Shown here piece by piece: positions 20,323-29,371 of a stretch of 64,000 nt of DNA. Made by a program: the position numbers and the translations under genes. The DNA comes from Carpediemonas membranifera (taxonomy: Eukaryota; Fornicata): assembly GCA_019828565.1 (NCBI GenBank), contig JAHDYR010000019.1, positions 236,618-300,617 of the forward strand, in the 5' to 3' direction. Position 1 is the first letter of the stretch. Each line of letters opens with the position of its first letter. The notes under the pieces are model-generated. The model saw only the letters and a program-made list of their open reading frames with translations. It was not told the origin of the DNA and did no database searches.

Positions 20323-20460
20323 GTCGACCCCAAGCCGCGAGCTGGGTGTTCCAGGATAGCGCGCGCCTGTACTTAGCAGGGCGCCAAACACCCTGCGAGT
20401 TCCTGCAGCGCGCGATGCTAGCACCACCAACCCGCCACCAAGACCAAAGCCATCGATCAG
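20323..20460 (+). ncRNA. Element C2: candidate structured RNA in an intergenic region
   Basis: A ~138-nt stretch that aligns end to end with 30865-31003. It begins GTCGACCCCAAGCCGCGAGC and ends CAAGACCAAAG-CATCG-TCAG. An inner hairpin at 20376-20396 (GCAGGG...CCCTGC) sits inside an outer pairing of GCGCGC (20361-20366) with GCGCGCG (20408-20414). In the other copy the outer pair is CTCGC/GCGAG, a change on both sides that keeps pairing. It lies upstream of the CFAP57 start, on the opposite strand. Class unknown. Confidence 0.4.
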
Positions 20461-20572
20461 CCCGAGTCAAATGAACGAGTCAATGACTATCCGGCGTCTG
20501 CAAAGTCATTCACCCTGCCCGAGTCCAAGAACCTACAGATACTTTACCGATGGGCCTGGATAATGATACATC

Positions 20573-20990
20573 TTACTGGGTCCGGGCTTCACGGCGGGCC
20601 TTCTCCTTGTCGAACTCCTGGCGGGCGGCGAGGACAGCCTCACGCTGCGCCTTGAGCTCCTGCTCGGTCTTGGTGATCTTCTCTTGTACAGAGTCACTGT
20701 GTGAGACGATTGGGTGGGTTGGAAACGAACAGAGAAGTCTCGATGCGCTCGATACGGCTGTTGACGTCGCTGCGGGCTTCCTCCACGGAAGTAGTCGCGA
20801 GAACAGAGCCAGTACGCTTGTAAATAACGGCATCCTCAGCCATTTTCGCGAGCTCGCTCTTCACGAGCTTGTTTTCGTTGAACTGAGCAATCAACGTCTC
20901 CCGATCGGTTGCAAGCTTTGTAAATGAAGCCTCGATCGATTGAAGCTTTTCATGCGCCTTTTGGAATCTCTCGCCTGTCGCAGAGCTCAT
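20573..20990 (-). CDS. PFDN6: Prefoldin subunit 6
   Basis: Beta-type subunit of the prefoldin hexamer, which hands nascent actin and tubulin to the CCT chaperonin. Two exons (20731-20990 and 20573-20696) with a 34-bp intron give 127 residues, the family length. The N-terminal helix (residues ~5-50), the LIAQFNENKLVKSEL segment (family LEAQLTENNIVKEEL), the hairpin AVIYKRTGSVLATTSVEEAR (family VVFKLLGPVLVKQELGEAR) and the C-terminal coiled coil are all present. The intron falls after IETSL and splicing continues into DSVQEKITK. The ATG at 20990 is the only sensible start. Functionally it complements CCT1 at 6079-7804, though the genes are not linked in an operon. Confidence 0.93.
20697..20730 (-). 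other. Intron, 34 bp (PFDN6)
   Basis: GTTCGT...ACACAG on the minus strand, phase 2. The unspliced frame would run into a stop within the predicted coiled coil. Confidence 0.93.
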
Positions 20991-21252
20991 AGAAGTTGAT
21001 TTTCCGGGAAATACCACCGCTGGTGTCTGAGAAATTTTTGCAGAACAGAACTGGGCGCAGTCAGCCAGAAGGCTCCCACCGATCAAGAGACTGAGTGGTT
21101 ACTGGGACGGGGTCCAGCGGATCCACCAGCCCTGAGAAATGAACGCGTCAAATTACTAAGCCTCAAAAGCTGCTTGCAGGTCATCTGGACACGAGGAAAC
21201 GGTTACAAGCGGAGTTCTAGTGCTAGCGGGATCAATTTACATCCAGCACTCA

Positions 21253-22195
21253 TCAGGCGCTCTCCGCAGTCGTTCCCACGTGGGGCACCTCGCCCTTGCC
21301 CTCCGCCAGGACGACGGCCTTGGGCTTCTCGTGCTCAATGACCTTGCCGTCCTCGTGATATTCGATCAAATTGTCGATCAAACGGTGGCACGCGGTGACT
21401 GATCTCACGAGCGACGAGATGAAGAGCGAGAGGTAGAAGTCATTCATCCGCTCGTTCACGGCTGCGATGAGCTGCTTATCCTCGCTGTTGGGCAGGATGC
21501 AGAAGATCTCCTGGATCATCATGTTAATCTGTTGATTGAGTGGCAGCTTGCCCTCCACGACGAGGTTCATGTATTCCAGCACCTCATGCATACACCGCTT
21601 GAACGCGTCGAGTGCGGACACCTTCTTCTCGACCTGTGCGGCCATGGGAAGGTGCTTGAACTGGAGGATGTCTCGAAGAAGATGCTCCACGCCGATGGCC
21701 TCGGCCTCGAGGTAGCCTATGTTGTAGTTGACGTGCTTGAACACCTTCTCACCGTCGTTGTTGCGGCAGACGTAGGCCGAGAGGGGCAGGAAGGGCGAGC
21801 CGCTCTGGATGTCGACCAAGAGGTAGAGGGGGTCGCTCGCATCGTGCATGAAGAGGTCATGGATGCGCATGTCATGTGCCAGGAGCGAGCTGCCCGTGCT
21901 GTACCACCCGATGAAGTGCTCGCGGGACGATACGCGGTGGAAGAGCTGCAGCATCTCCCCGTGGAAGAGGTCGTCGAGGAACCAGATCTGGTTGTCCTCG
22001 GGGTCCTCGTCATAGGGGACTGTGTGATGGATAAGTGCATGGGAACGTACTAGCATAGCAATTGGTGACCTCCAGCTTGTTCCCGACCTTTTCTCCGAGA
22101 AGGGCGCCAACAACGCGCCTATTCGTCTGACTAGCTATTCTGTTATAGTGATCTACAATGGATAGAAGCACAATTGGGTGCACAGAGACCTCCAT
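21253..22195 (-). CDS. RPN8: 26S proteasome regulatory subunit RPN8
   Basis: RPN8 (PSMD7) is the inactive MPN partner of the deubiquitinase RPN11 in the 19S lid. Two exons (22051-22195, 21253-22019) with a 31-bp intron give 303 residues. The N-terminus [18 protein letters not shown] matches the family [34 protein letters not shown] follows the splice junction as in other species. The metalloprotease motif is degenerate: GWYSTGSS has no HxH, as expected for RPN8. Also conserved are [14 protein letters not shown] and GKLPLNQQI. The Lys/Glu-rich C-terminal tail of animal RPN8 is short here. The start is the ATG at 22195; longer upstream extension is unlikely. Confidence 0.95.
22020..22050 (-). 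other. Intron, 31 bp (RPN8)
   Basis: GTACGT...ACACAG on the minus strand, phase 1, between NCYA and PYDEDPED. Confidence 0.94.
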
Positions 22196-22399
22196 TGTGT
22201 TTTTGATCGTGGTTGTCGAAGACTTACACGTATACATATCATGCCATGTACCGCCGTTTAGTCTGCGAGAAACGTTGGGGCCTACGACATACGTCTCATA
22301 CTACCGCACAGACCATCAAGCCCGGCACAGTTCCAGCATGGCATGTTACTGCCGGCAACAATGGTCCTGTGATGCGGAAGAGAGCCATGCTGAACACTG

Positions 22400-23026
22400 T
22401 TACACAAGTCCGCGCGCCTGCATCTCTGCTGCCTTCTCCGCTGCCAGCACCGCTTCGTCCTCGAACAACATGCCGAAGTATTCGGGCCCGGCGATCTTGG
22501 CCAAATCGTCGCGCGTCCTCATTTTCTTCTGTTGCTCCACTAAATAAGAATCTCATAAGTCATGTAAACATACCAAGGGGTTGGAACATCTCCTTAACGC
22601 CGGGCAGGTCCTTTGCGCGGCCATAGTACTGGTAACCCCCCTTCGTTCCGAGCGGCATGGCGTCATCGACGACCGTGTGGGCCCGGCGGAAGTCTGGGCC
22701 ACCGAGCTCGAGGCATCGCATCTCCCACACGTGGCGTTCGCGGACGAGGCGGTTGATTTCATCGTTGAGCTCGCGGGCACGATGCTCGCCAAGGTTAACT
22801 GGGTGAGGAATAGGGTGAAGGGATACAAACCGTTCTCAATGGCTCTGATCTTCATGTGTAGGTCATTAAGGACTTCGTTGCGCCATTTCTCGGCAGCAGC
22901 TGCACTGTGGCAATCAGAAGAGTGCTTGGGACGAAGAACTGCTCCTCCCGTCCCAAGTGCATCAGAATGCTGCATTGCAACCCATCTATTGAGCACATTC
23001 CGCGCCTTTTCCGCGTTTCTTGCCAT
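22400..23026 (-). CDS. ISY1: Pre-mRNA splicing factor ISY1
   Basis: ISY1 is a component of the Prp19/NTC complex in the catalytic spliceosome. Three exons (22831-23026, 22574-22798, 22400-22539) are joined across two tiny introns, giving 186 residues. The N-terminus MARNAEKARNVLNRW matches the family MARNAEKAMTALARF. EKWRNEVL matches EKWRRQI. Exon 2 supplies LGEHRARELNDEINRLVRER, HVWEMRCLELGGPDF and the YYGRAKDLPGV motif. Exon 3 supplies KMRTRDDLAKI and a short charged tail. The protein stops about 100 residues before the human one, so the variable acidic C-terminal region is missing. It is the only spliceosome component seen here and the only gene in the window with two introns. Confidence 0.93.
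22540..22573 (-). other. Intron 2 of ISY1, 34 bp
   Basis: GTATGT...ATTTAG on the minus strand, phase 1. Its 3' end departs from the common ACACAG/ACCCAG. Splicing joins MFQPL to VEQQKKMRTR. Confidence 0.85.
22799..22830 (-). other. Intron 1 of ISY1, 32 bp
   Basis: GTTTGT...ACCCAG on the minus strand, phase 1. Splicing joins IRAIEN to the conserved LGEHRARELNDE segment. Confidence 0.93.
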
Positions 23027-23238
23027 CTCGAGCGATCACCTCATCACTTACACGTATACATAGGCTATGTACATGGCAATGTTCCGGTGCAAACCTGTAC
23101 GAGCACCCAGCTGACCTCACCAGTGACGTTTGTGACCATCTTAACCTGTAACCTTCCAACCTGACCAAGGCTTGAACTCCCAGTCAGGTCGAAACGCCCT
23201 GAGAAGTTTATGATCCGATCAAAACAACCTTGCACAGC

Positions 23239-25783
23239 TCACCAGCTTGTGTCGCCTCCCTTGCCGCTCTCAAACTCCGCTGACATGGCGATGAGCCCCG
23301 CATCCGCCGTGCCCGAGCAGGTTAAGGACGCCATGACCTCGGTGACGGCATCAACAGTCTCAACCCGGCCTGACAGCGCCAGCTTCTCCTTCACGTGCTG
23401 GCAGTAAAGCTTGACGTCACTGGCAGTGCATCGTGTCCCCGTATAGGCCTTGGCGAACTCCGCGCACAGCGGCTCTAGCCCCTCGATCGTCACAGACAGC
23501 GGCCTTAGATGGTAGTAGCACAGGTCGCGTAGGTCCTCCTCAGAGGGAAGTCCAATGTGCACCGTCACCCCCAGCCTGCCGCTCCGCCTCAGTGCAGGAT
23601 CGATCACAGCGGGCCTGCTCGTGGTACCGACAACAAGGAGGTCTGCGGCAGAGTCTACGCCGTCGATTAGGGTCAAGAGGGTGGTCAGGATGCGAGTGCC
23701 CAAGTTTCCTGTCCGATCTGATCTGCTGCTGGCGATGGCGTCGATCTCGTCAATTAGAATCACAGAAGGCACTGCCTGACGCGCGGCCTTGAACAGCTTC
23801 ACTAGCTTTCGCTCTGTCTCGCCAAGGAAAGGAGAGAGGATGTCTGGCCCCCTAATGGCGAAGGGGGTCCTCCCGCTCTCGGCAGCAAGGGCTGTGGCCA
23901 TGTACGTCTTCCCGACGCCGTTCGCACCGTGGATCATCACACCGCGAGCAGGTTTCAGCTTCATTGTCTTGAAAGCCGCCCGGCGAGCAGTAGAAAGAAG
24001 CACAGATTCCTTGAGCTGGGCGATCGCTGAGCCGTACCCGGCCACTGCAGCGAACGTTAAGCCCCGAGGCAGGTCGAAGGTGGACCAGCGGGCGGCGGGG
24101 GAGACCTTGGCTGCCCGGGTGGCGAGGGCGGAGGAGGTCAGGTGCTTGCCCGAGGCGATTGCATCCCGAACAAGGCAGGCAAGGTCACCGCGGAGGAAGC
24201 CGGGGGTGGCGCCGACGACGGCCGACACGTCCCCGTCGAGCGGCAGCGTGCCTAGCATGTCCTGAAGCACAAGGGCGCGGTCTTCTTCAGTCAACGGCGG
24301 AATCAGGATCTCCTCGTCGAGTCGACCGAATCTTCTGACCGCAGGATCGAGGTCGTCTGAGTTAGTGGCCCCGCAAATGACGGGAAGCCGGCTCTGTTGC
24401 AGGGACGTCAGCATCGTGTTCGTAAGCAGGACTGACTCAGCGTCAGAGTCACCCGAACGCACGGGGCACAGCGCTTCGAGCTCTGATATGTACAGAAGCA
24501 CGCCCCGGCCGGCCTGCCGGAAGAAGTCGAGCACCATGGCGCAGGGGTTGTCACTGTGGACAACAGCTGAGCCGCACAGGACCCTGACCTCAAGGCCAAG
24601 GGTCATACCCACGTGTCGGGCGAGTCGTGCCTTGCCCGACCCGGGAGGACCGACGAGAAGCATGCCGGAGGGGGGCCGCACGATAGTCAGGTTGGACAGG
24701 AAATGGTCGAGCATGGCGCCGCGGGTCTCCTCAGATGGCACACCGACCTCGAAGTCGGATCCGATGGCAGTCCTGAGCCGAGAGTTGACCGAGTCGTGCC
24801 GGTTGGTCGCACCTAAGATGAACACCTGCTGCGTCTTCGTCGCTGGAATCATGGAGACGATCTCCTCAGATTCACTGGAGCCGAGTGAGTCAATCTCGTC
24901 GATAAATACAAGGGCTGGGGCCTGGACGATCGCGTCGTCCAGGACTTGTCTCAGACCGGCAGGGTGCCGTTGATCATTGGTCACCGTCAGCAAGGCACAG
25001 CCCATGAGCTTCGCCAGGTGACGGGAGATGAGCGTCTTGCCGGTGCCAGGCAACCCATGGACCACGGACCCGGCTGGTATGAAATCTGGGTTGAGTCCAG
25101 CGCTCGTAAATGTCAGTCGGACCAGCCGCACGAGGTCTTCAATGTCGCCAATATAATCAGGGTCGAGTGGGGCCGGGCTGGCGTCGCTGACTAGGATGAC
25201 TCGGGTGTCATGTGTGATGACCGCCGGGCCCGGATGAGAGGGGGCTGTGAGGGTCAGGGCGACCTCGTCCATATTGCGGGGGACGACCAACACCTGGCCC
25301 TGGGTCACTACGCGCTGTCTCAGAGTCCAGTGGACGTATCGCTTGTAGTAATCGTCGGTCCAGGCGGAGACGATGGAGATCGAGACAAGGGCTGGGGGAG
25401 CGGGGGCCGTTTGGACGACGTAGACGGCATCATCCTCCGCACCTGGGAAGCATATACGGCCACAGGTAACGGCTCTGTCAGGGACAACACGGAAGTGCCA
25501 TACCGCAGTAATGTCGGACGATGAGGTGATCAATACGCTCGCCTCGAACCTAAACTGGCATTGCATCATGTCAGCGGGATGCATTAGAGCAATACTCGCA
25601 TCATCGGGTCTTGTGAGAGCGGATCCGAGGATTCTGAAGCCATTTCCAACCTTGCTGAGCGAGTGCTTGTTAGGGGTCCTAGTGGCGGACTTCTGCTGGG
25701 TAAACGCAACTGAATTCAACACATACCGGACCTTGAAAATGTCCTTGGGGCGCCTTAGGCGTCCTAGGCGTCTTTTTGGCCAT
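23239..25783 (-). CDS. AAA+ ATPase with three ATPase modules (Cdc48/AFG2-like)
   Basis: A classic-clade AAA+ protein related by motif to Cdc48/AFG2/Pex-type unfoldases; exact function unknown. The first exon (25727-25783, ATG 25783, basic MAKKTPRTPKAPQG) joins across a 31-bp intron to 23239-25695, giving 837 residues. Three Walker A sites are visible: GLPGTGKT (~residue 234), GPPGSGKA (~369) and GANGVGKT (~611). Walker B is intact in modules 1 (VFIDEIDS) and 3 (ILIDEIDA), but module 2 has LLYISELEA with Ser in place of Asp. Sensor-1 type GATN is seen in modules 1 and 2 and GTTS in module 3. The arginine-finger region LRRSGRLG is clear in module 3. Modules 1 and 2 are only ~135 residues apart, so module 1 seems to lack its helical lid. 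The first ~200 residues look like a divergent N-domain. Confidence 0.85.
25696..25726 (-). other. Intron, 31 bp (triple AAA+ gene)
   Basis: GTATGT...ACCCAG on the minus strand, phase 0. It explains why the downstream open frame lacks its own nearby ATG: exon 1 supplies an ATG and 19 codons. Confidence 0.85.
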
Positions 25784-26012
25784 CTCGCCCTGAGATCGCA
25801 GTTTATCTACCGGCGGGTGTGGTTAGACTCAACAATTCTAATCCTGCGCAGCACAGCGGGTGCTGTGACGATGTGCAGGCAGGGTGATTGATAAATGACC
25901 CCGCTGTGCTTCGGAAGCGTCAGTCAAGTGTTTAAACTGCGAAATAACATGCTCATCCACATGACCCCGCCGTGCCACACACTCGCCCAGAATATTACCT
26001 TCATACAACAAT

Positions 26013-26738
26013 TTACTCCTCCTTATCCGCTGCGGGGTTGACGGACTTGCGGCGCTCGGCAGCCTTGGCAATCTCGGTCGGCTTGTGGGTCTGGGCGGCC
26101 TTGTAAGCCTTCTGCTTGGTGTTCTTGGCCATGTTGGCAGCCTGATCCTTGGCCTTATGGACGTATGGCAGGGCGAGCTTCCAAGCCCGCTGGGGCAGGT
26201 GGTTGGCGATGGCCATGGGCGCAATGAGCGTGGGGTACCACACAGCCGCGAGGATCGCCCAGATGGGGACAACAGAGGTGATGGCGGCGCATACGAAGAG
26301 GCCTACGAAGGTCTTGACGAGGAGGGGCGTGGGGTTAGCGTGGACGTCGGTCTTGGCCTTCTCGACGCGGGCCATGACGAACCGACCGACCTTGGTGAGG
26401 TGGGGGAGGAGGTCAGTGAATGGGAGGCCCTTGGTGGTGGCCGAGGGAACCATGGGGATGCGGGGGAGGACGGCGGCGAAGAGGAGGAGGCACATCAGGT
26501 GAACGAAGAACAGGCACGCCGCGGGGACCTCGGCAGTGCGGATCACGTAGATGTAGATGGTGGAGAGTGCAGCAACAGCGGCGAAGAGAGCGGGCTTGTC
26601 GCAGACGAGGATGTTTTGGATCCACATGACGATGCTCTTGTGCTCTTCAAGCCAGTTTTCCACAGTAAGGTGGTTAATGGCTGTGTGGTGTGCGGCTTTA
26701 AGCTCAGCCGACGACGAGGTGTTCTCGTTGCTGTTCAT
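26013..26738 (-). CDS. Reticulon/ARL6IP1-like ER-shaping membrane protein
   Basis: Probable integral ER membrane protein that bends tubules. The ATG at 26738 opens 241 residues. A short acidic/Ser N-terminus is followed by VENWLEEHKSIVMWIQNILV, then a first long hydrophobic hairpin (ALFAAVAALSTIYIYVI and CLFFVHLMCLLLFAAVL). After a ~50-residue hydrophilic linker comes a second hairpin (TFVGLFVCAAITSVVPIWAI and VWYPTLIAPMAIA). A Lys/Ala-rich cytosolic tail ends the protein. Two long hairpins separated by a loop are typical of reticulon and ARL6IP1 families. The last residues AADKEE do not form a clear dilysine signal. The gene is driven from the region holding repeat box R2, which is also the outer end of the adjacent Fanzor element. 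Confidence 0.75.
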   Translation of the reverse strand: MNSNENTSSSAELKAAHHTAINHLTVENWLEEHKSIVMWIQNILVCDKPALFAAVAALSTIYIYVIRTAEVPAACLFFVHLMCLLLFAAVLPRIPMVPSATTKGLPFTDLLPHLTKVGRFVMARVEKAKTDVHANPTPLLVKTFVGLFVCAAITSVVPIWAILAAVWYPTLIAPMAIANHLPQRAWKLALPYVHKAKDQAANMAKNTKQKAYKAAQTHKPTEIAKAAERRKSVNPAADKEE

Positions 26739-26783
26739 GGATTGATTTTCAAGTCGAAGCCGCAAAACTGCGCCTCCGATAGC

Positions 26784-26850
26784 TGAAGTCTGCTATAGAC
26801 GATTGAGAGTCCTACTTTACTGCTTGCACTGTGCACTCTATGATACTTCA
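26784..26850. repeat. Box R2: outer (5') end of Fanzor element A and promoter region of the reticulon-like gene
   Basis: 26821-26850 is a 30-bp sequence repeated exactly at 28135-28164 in the same orientation, and reversed at 7851-7880 and 44551-44580. The wider match to 7851-7900 and 44551-44600 covers about 46 bp. The 17-bp box 26784-26800 is shared only with 7911-7927. Relative to the reticulon-like gene it lies about 45-110 bp upstream of the ATG. Confidence 0.85.
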
Positions 26851-27234
26851 TTACCCCTTCCCGCTCTCCCTTCCTTCTTCTTGAGAGTGATATTTCGATA
26901 GTCAGTCATCATCGTCGGGGGTCATCAATCAGTGCTTCTCCAGTCCTCTCGCCAAGCAAATAGCTTCCCACCTATCGTCTACCCCATCTTACTTCCATCC
27001 GCTCTCTTCTGCTTGTCGGATTTCGGGGTCTTGATCATGACGTCTTTGCAATCATCACCATGGCCTTCCATCGCACAGCGGGCTCTTCTATGCCGCTGCC
27101 TGAAGATAAAACACTTCAGTTCTTCTAATTCTCGCCATTATCACTGCATAGTCTCGTTCATTAAACGTCTGTCGTCTTTGATGTGTGTTGTTAAGAAGTG
27201 ATCGGTTCATTCACCGCAAAACGCAGAGCTTCAC

Positions 27235-28119
27235 ATGACCAGCATCTATACGGTCAAGTTCTCCATATCCTCTCCGCATAACCACGTGATTCCTTTCATC
27301 GGATTGGAGAACAGGCTCTGCTCGTTCACGAAGGCCAAGTACTTTCACACTTGCCTCCTGTCGACCCGGGTGCTCGGGCTCTGCGTGGATTCTTCATCCG
27401 CCACCCAGATGGCACCACCAGCTCCGGTGTGGTCCCGAAGTGTGGGTACACCAAGACCCCCAGCTTCGCGTTCGATATGACTCCTGCGTCATTCAAAAGT
27501 ACAAATCTAGATAGTCTACAAAACTCGGTTAGGTTTGTGCTCCTACACGAGCAGGAAATATTCGACGCTGGGATGGTCAAGAGCTTCCGCAGAGTGCGCC
27601 TGACGAACCACATCTTGCGTCAGAAGCACTTCCACAGAGCTGGGGAGCAGCTTGCTCGCACCCTAGGATGGACTCCTCGGCGACTCCCTCGCGGTATTGC
27701 CCCTCCCCGGGCAGCCCCCACCAGGCTGGTTGTCTTCTACGGAAGCGCTAGATTCAAGACGCCCCGTCGGGTGCATCCATGCGCGCCGTATGGTCGCTTT
27801 GCTATCTTACTACCACACATCATGAGAGCTTTCAACATCACTGCTGAGGCGCACGATGCGATGCCACAACCCGAATTGTCAAGGTGCACCATGGTACAGA
27901 CAGCAACGCCTCAATTCCGATCCTACTACCACCACTTGGCTCAATCTCTCCCATAGAGACAAGACTGCTGCACAGAACATCTTGGATTGCGGCCTCATGA
28001 CGGATGCACAGTATCAAGCCAGTGCTTTCAGAAATCCAGCCCGTCTTCCCAACTATAACCCCAATACACCAATTACGGCTAAACAGCCGCTAGTCTTCGC
28101 CTCCGGGCAAGCTAATTGA
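27235..28119 (+). pseudogene. Fanzor nuclease gene, decayed (element A)
   Basis: Fanzors are eukaryotic relatives of TnpB, RNA-guided RuvC nucleases carried by transposons. The gene opens at ATG 27235 with MTSIYTVKF, as in element B, but then changes frame. The body at ~27354-27830 holds the first RuvC Asp (PVDPGARAL), CGYTKTPSF and VVFYGSARF. Then another shift leads to CHNPNCQGAPW and the last RuvC motif LSHRDKTAAQNIL (27856-28119). Compared with B, about 120 residues before the DPG motif are missing. The block with the catalytic Glu (SEFRTS in B) and the first CxxC of the zinc ribbon is also missing. It cannot be an active nuclease as it stands. Confidence 0.85.
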
Positions 28120-28120
28120 A

Positions 28121-28164
28121 GTGGAGAGACGCAGTGCTTGCACTGTGCACTCTATGATACTTCA
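28121..28164 (+). repeat. Box R3: direct copy of the 30-bp repeat at the 3' side of Fanzor element A
   Basis: 28135-28164 equals 26821-26850 exactly and in the same orientation, 16 bp after the end of the Fanzor frame. The start of the box is a small inverted repeat, AGTGC-TT-GCACT. No comparable copy is found at the 3' side of element B. Confidence 0.85.
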
Positions 28165-28357
28165 AATGCGTGCCGACCGACACCACGCCCAGCCACGCTC
28201 CTCAAAGACGACCCAGTGATCGTAGCCCGTTTATAGCGTGAGTATAGTGATGCTGGCCGTTTTTCACCGGCAACCGGTTCTCTCAGCAGTTGATGAGACC
28301 GATCGGAGAATCATTTATGATGCGGGTGTGGGTGGCGGTCGATTTCCATGACATGGT

Positions 28358-29106
28358 CTACCTCAAGGACGTCTCAACGCTCTGGCACGTCTGCTCCAGC
28401 AGCCTAAGCAGCGTCTCCTCCGTCTGCTGCCGGTCTTCCCTCTCCTGGGCGACGTCCGCAGTCATCCGAGTCGCCACATCCTCCAGCATCTTAAACATGG
28501 TCTGCTCGGTCTCCTCCCGCACCTTCTGCTCGGCCTTCATCGTCTCCTGCAGCAGAACGAGGTCCTCGCTGTATTTTCGGATGGTACGCTGGTACTTCTC
28601 GTCCCTCAGCGCCCGCTCATCCTTCTGGGATGCTGCCAGTCGCGCGGCCCGCTCCCTGATCTCGGCCTGGGTCCTCTCGAAGTCCTCCTCGGTCCCCTTG
28701 TGGCCCTTCGCCACCTCAAGCCGCACCCCGAAGCAGGCCTCGTCAATGGACTTGATCACCTTGGACTCGAGCTCTTTGCGCTGCTGGCGCTCGGCCTGGA
28801 GGTCCATGGCGACGGAGGACTCGACCAGTCGCAGCTCCTTGGTCTGCTGCTCGTCCATCATCTCCCGGTTAACCTGCTGGGAGGCCAGGGTCTCTTGGAG
28901 ACGACCGATGGCGTCGCGGATCTTTGATGCGGGCGAGATCTCGGCGGAGTAGAGGCGGTCGATGCGCTCGTCAAGCTGGCGGATCTTCAGCTCCGATTCA
29001 GCGCGGCGGTGCTGCTTCTCTTCGTCAAGGTTCACCTGGATACCACTGAGCTTCGCAGTCAGCTTAGTAAGGGGAAAATGACAGTACATACGGAGCGCAT
29101 GCGCAT
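28358..29106 (-). CDS. SF-assemblin / beta-giardin family striated-fibre protein
   Basis: Coiled-coil protein of the SF-assemblin family, which forms striated fibres on basal-body roots; beta-giardin of Giardia's disc is a relative. A tiny first exon (29092-29106, starting MRMRS; an alternative ATG lies at 29100) joins across a 29-bp intron to 28358-29062, giving 239 residues. The protein is almost entirely heptad coiled coil. It starts LTAKLSGIQVNLDEEKQHRR, where SF-assemblins have a KLSxxxxxxxxEKxxR start. Later repeats of EExxR.xEExxLxLLE type match the family's C-terminal EREERxxxDxxI. The assignment rests on length, heptads and the start motif. A generic coiled coil cannot be excluded without a search. 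The gene lies next to Fanzor element A. Confidence 0.78.
29063..29091 (-). other. Intron, 29 bp (SF-assemblin)
   Basis: GTATGT...ACTAAG on the minus strand, phase 0; the shortest intron in the window. The downstream frame otherwise lacks a well-placed ATG. Confidence 0.82.
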
Positions 29107-29371
29107 TTGGCTTGGAGAAGCGGAGTAATCGCTGGAAACGGGTTGACGCGCCTCGCTAGAATGATCACTATGACTTGTTTTCAAGCTTGAGTAAAAGCTA
29201 TTCGACAAGCTGTCCATGGCTGTGCCGTTTCAAAATGATGGCAAAATTTCGCAGATTAGGCATAAAATGCACCGAGATGTGGCTTCCCATCCCGTCACCC
29301 ACGCCAAGGATCCTCCACCAGCCATGCGTCCCAGTCTTAGCCGCACTTTATGTACATTGCCTTGGCCCAAC

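Larger units (their letters stand above)
26801..28164 (+). mobile_element. Fanzor element A (internally deleted copy)
   Basis: About 1.36 kb carrying a broken Fanzor (eukaryotic TnpB-family nuclease) gene. The outer end shares R2; a directly repeated 30-bp copy (R3) lies at the other side. From 26807 to about 27354 it is nearly identical to element B at 44594-44023 reversed, apart from two small deletions near 27272-27303. Beyond that point similarity is only at the protein level. It sits between the reticulon-like gene and the SF-assemblin gene. Exact borders are inferred from the repeat boxes. Confidence 0.75.

Noticed and set aside
26932-27201. 89-codon ORF in the Fanzor leader, conserved in both elements (44200-44469 reversed)
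   Set aside because: The whole leader is nearly identical in DNA, so conservation of the frame is not evidence of coding. Composition is not protein-like.
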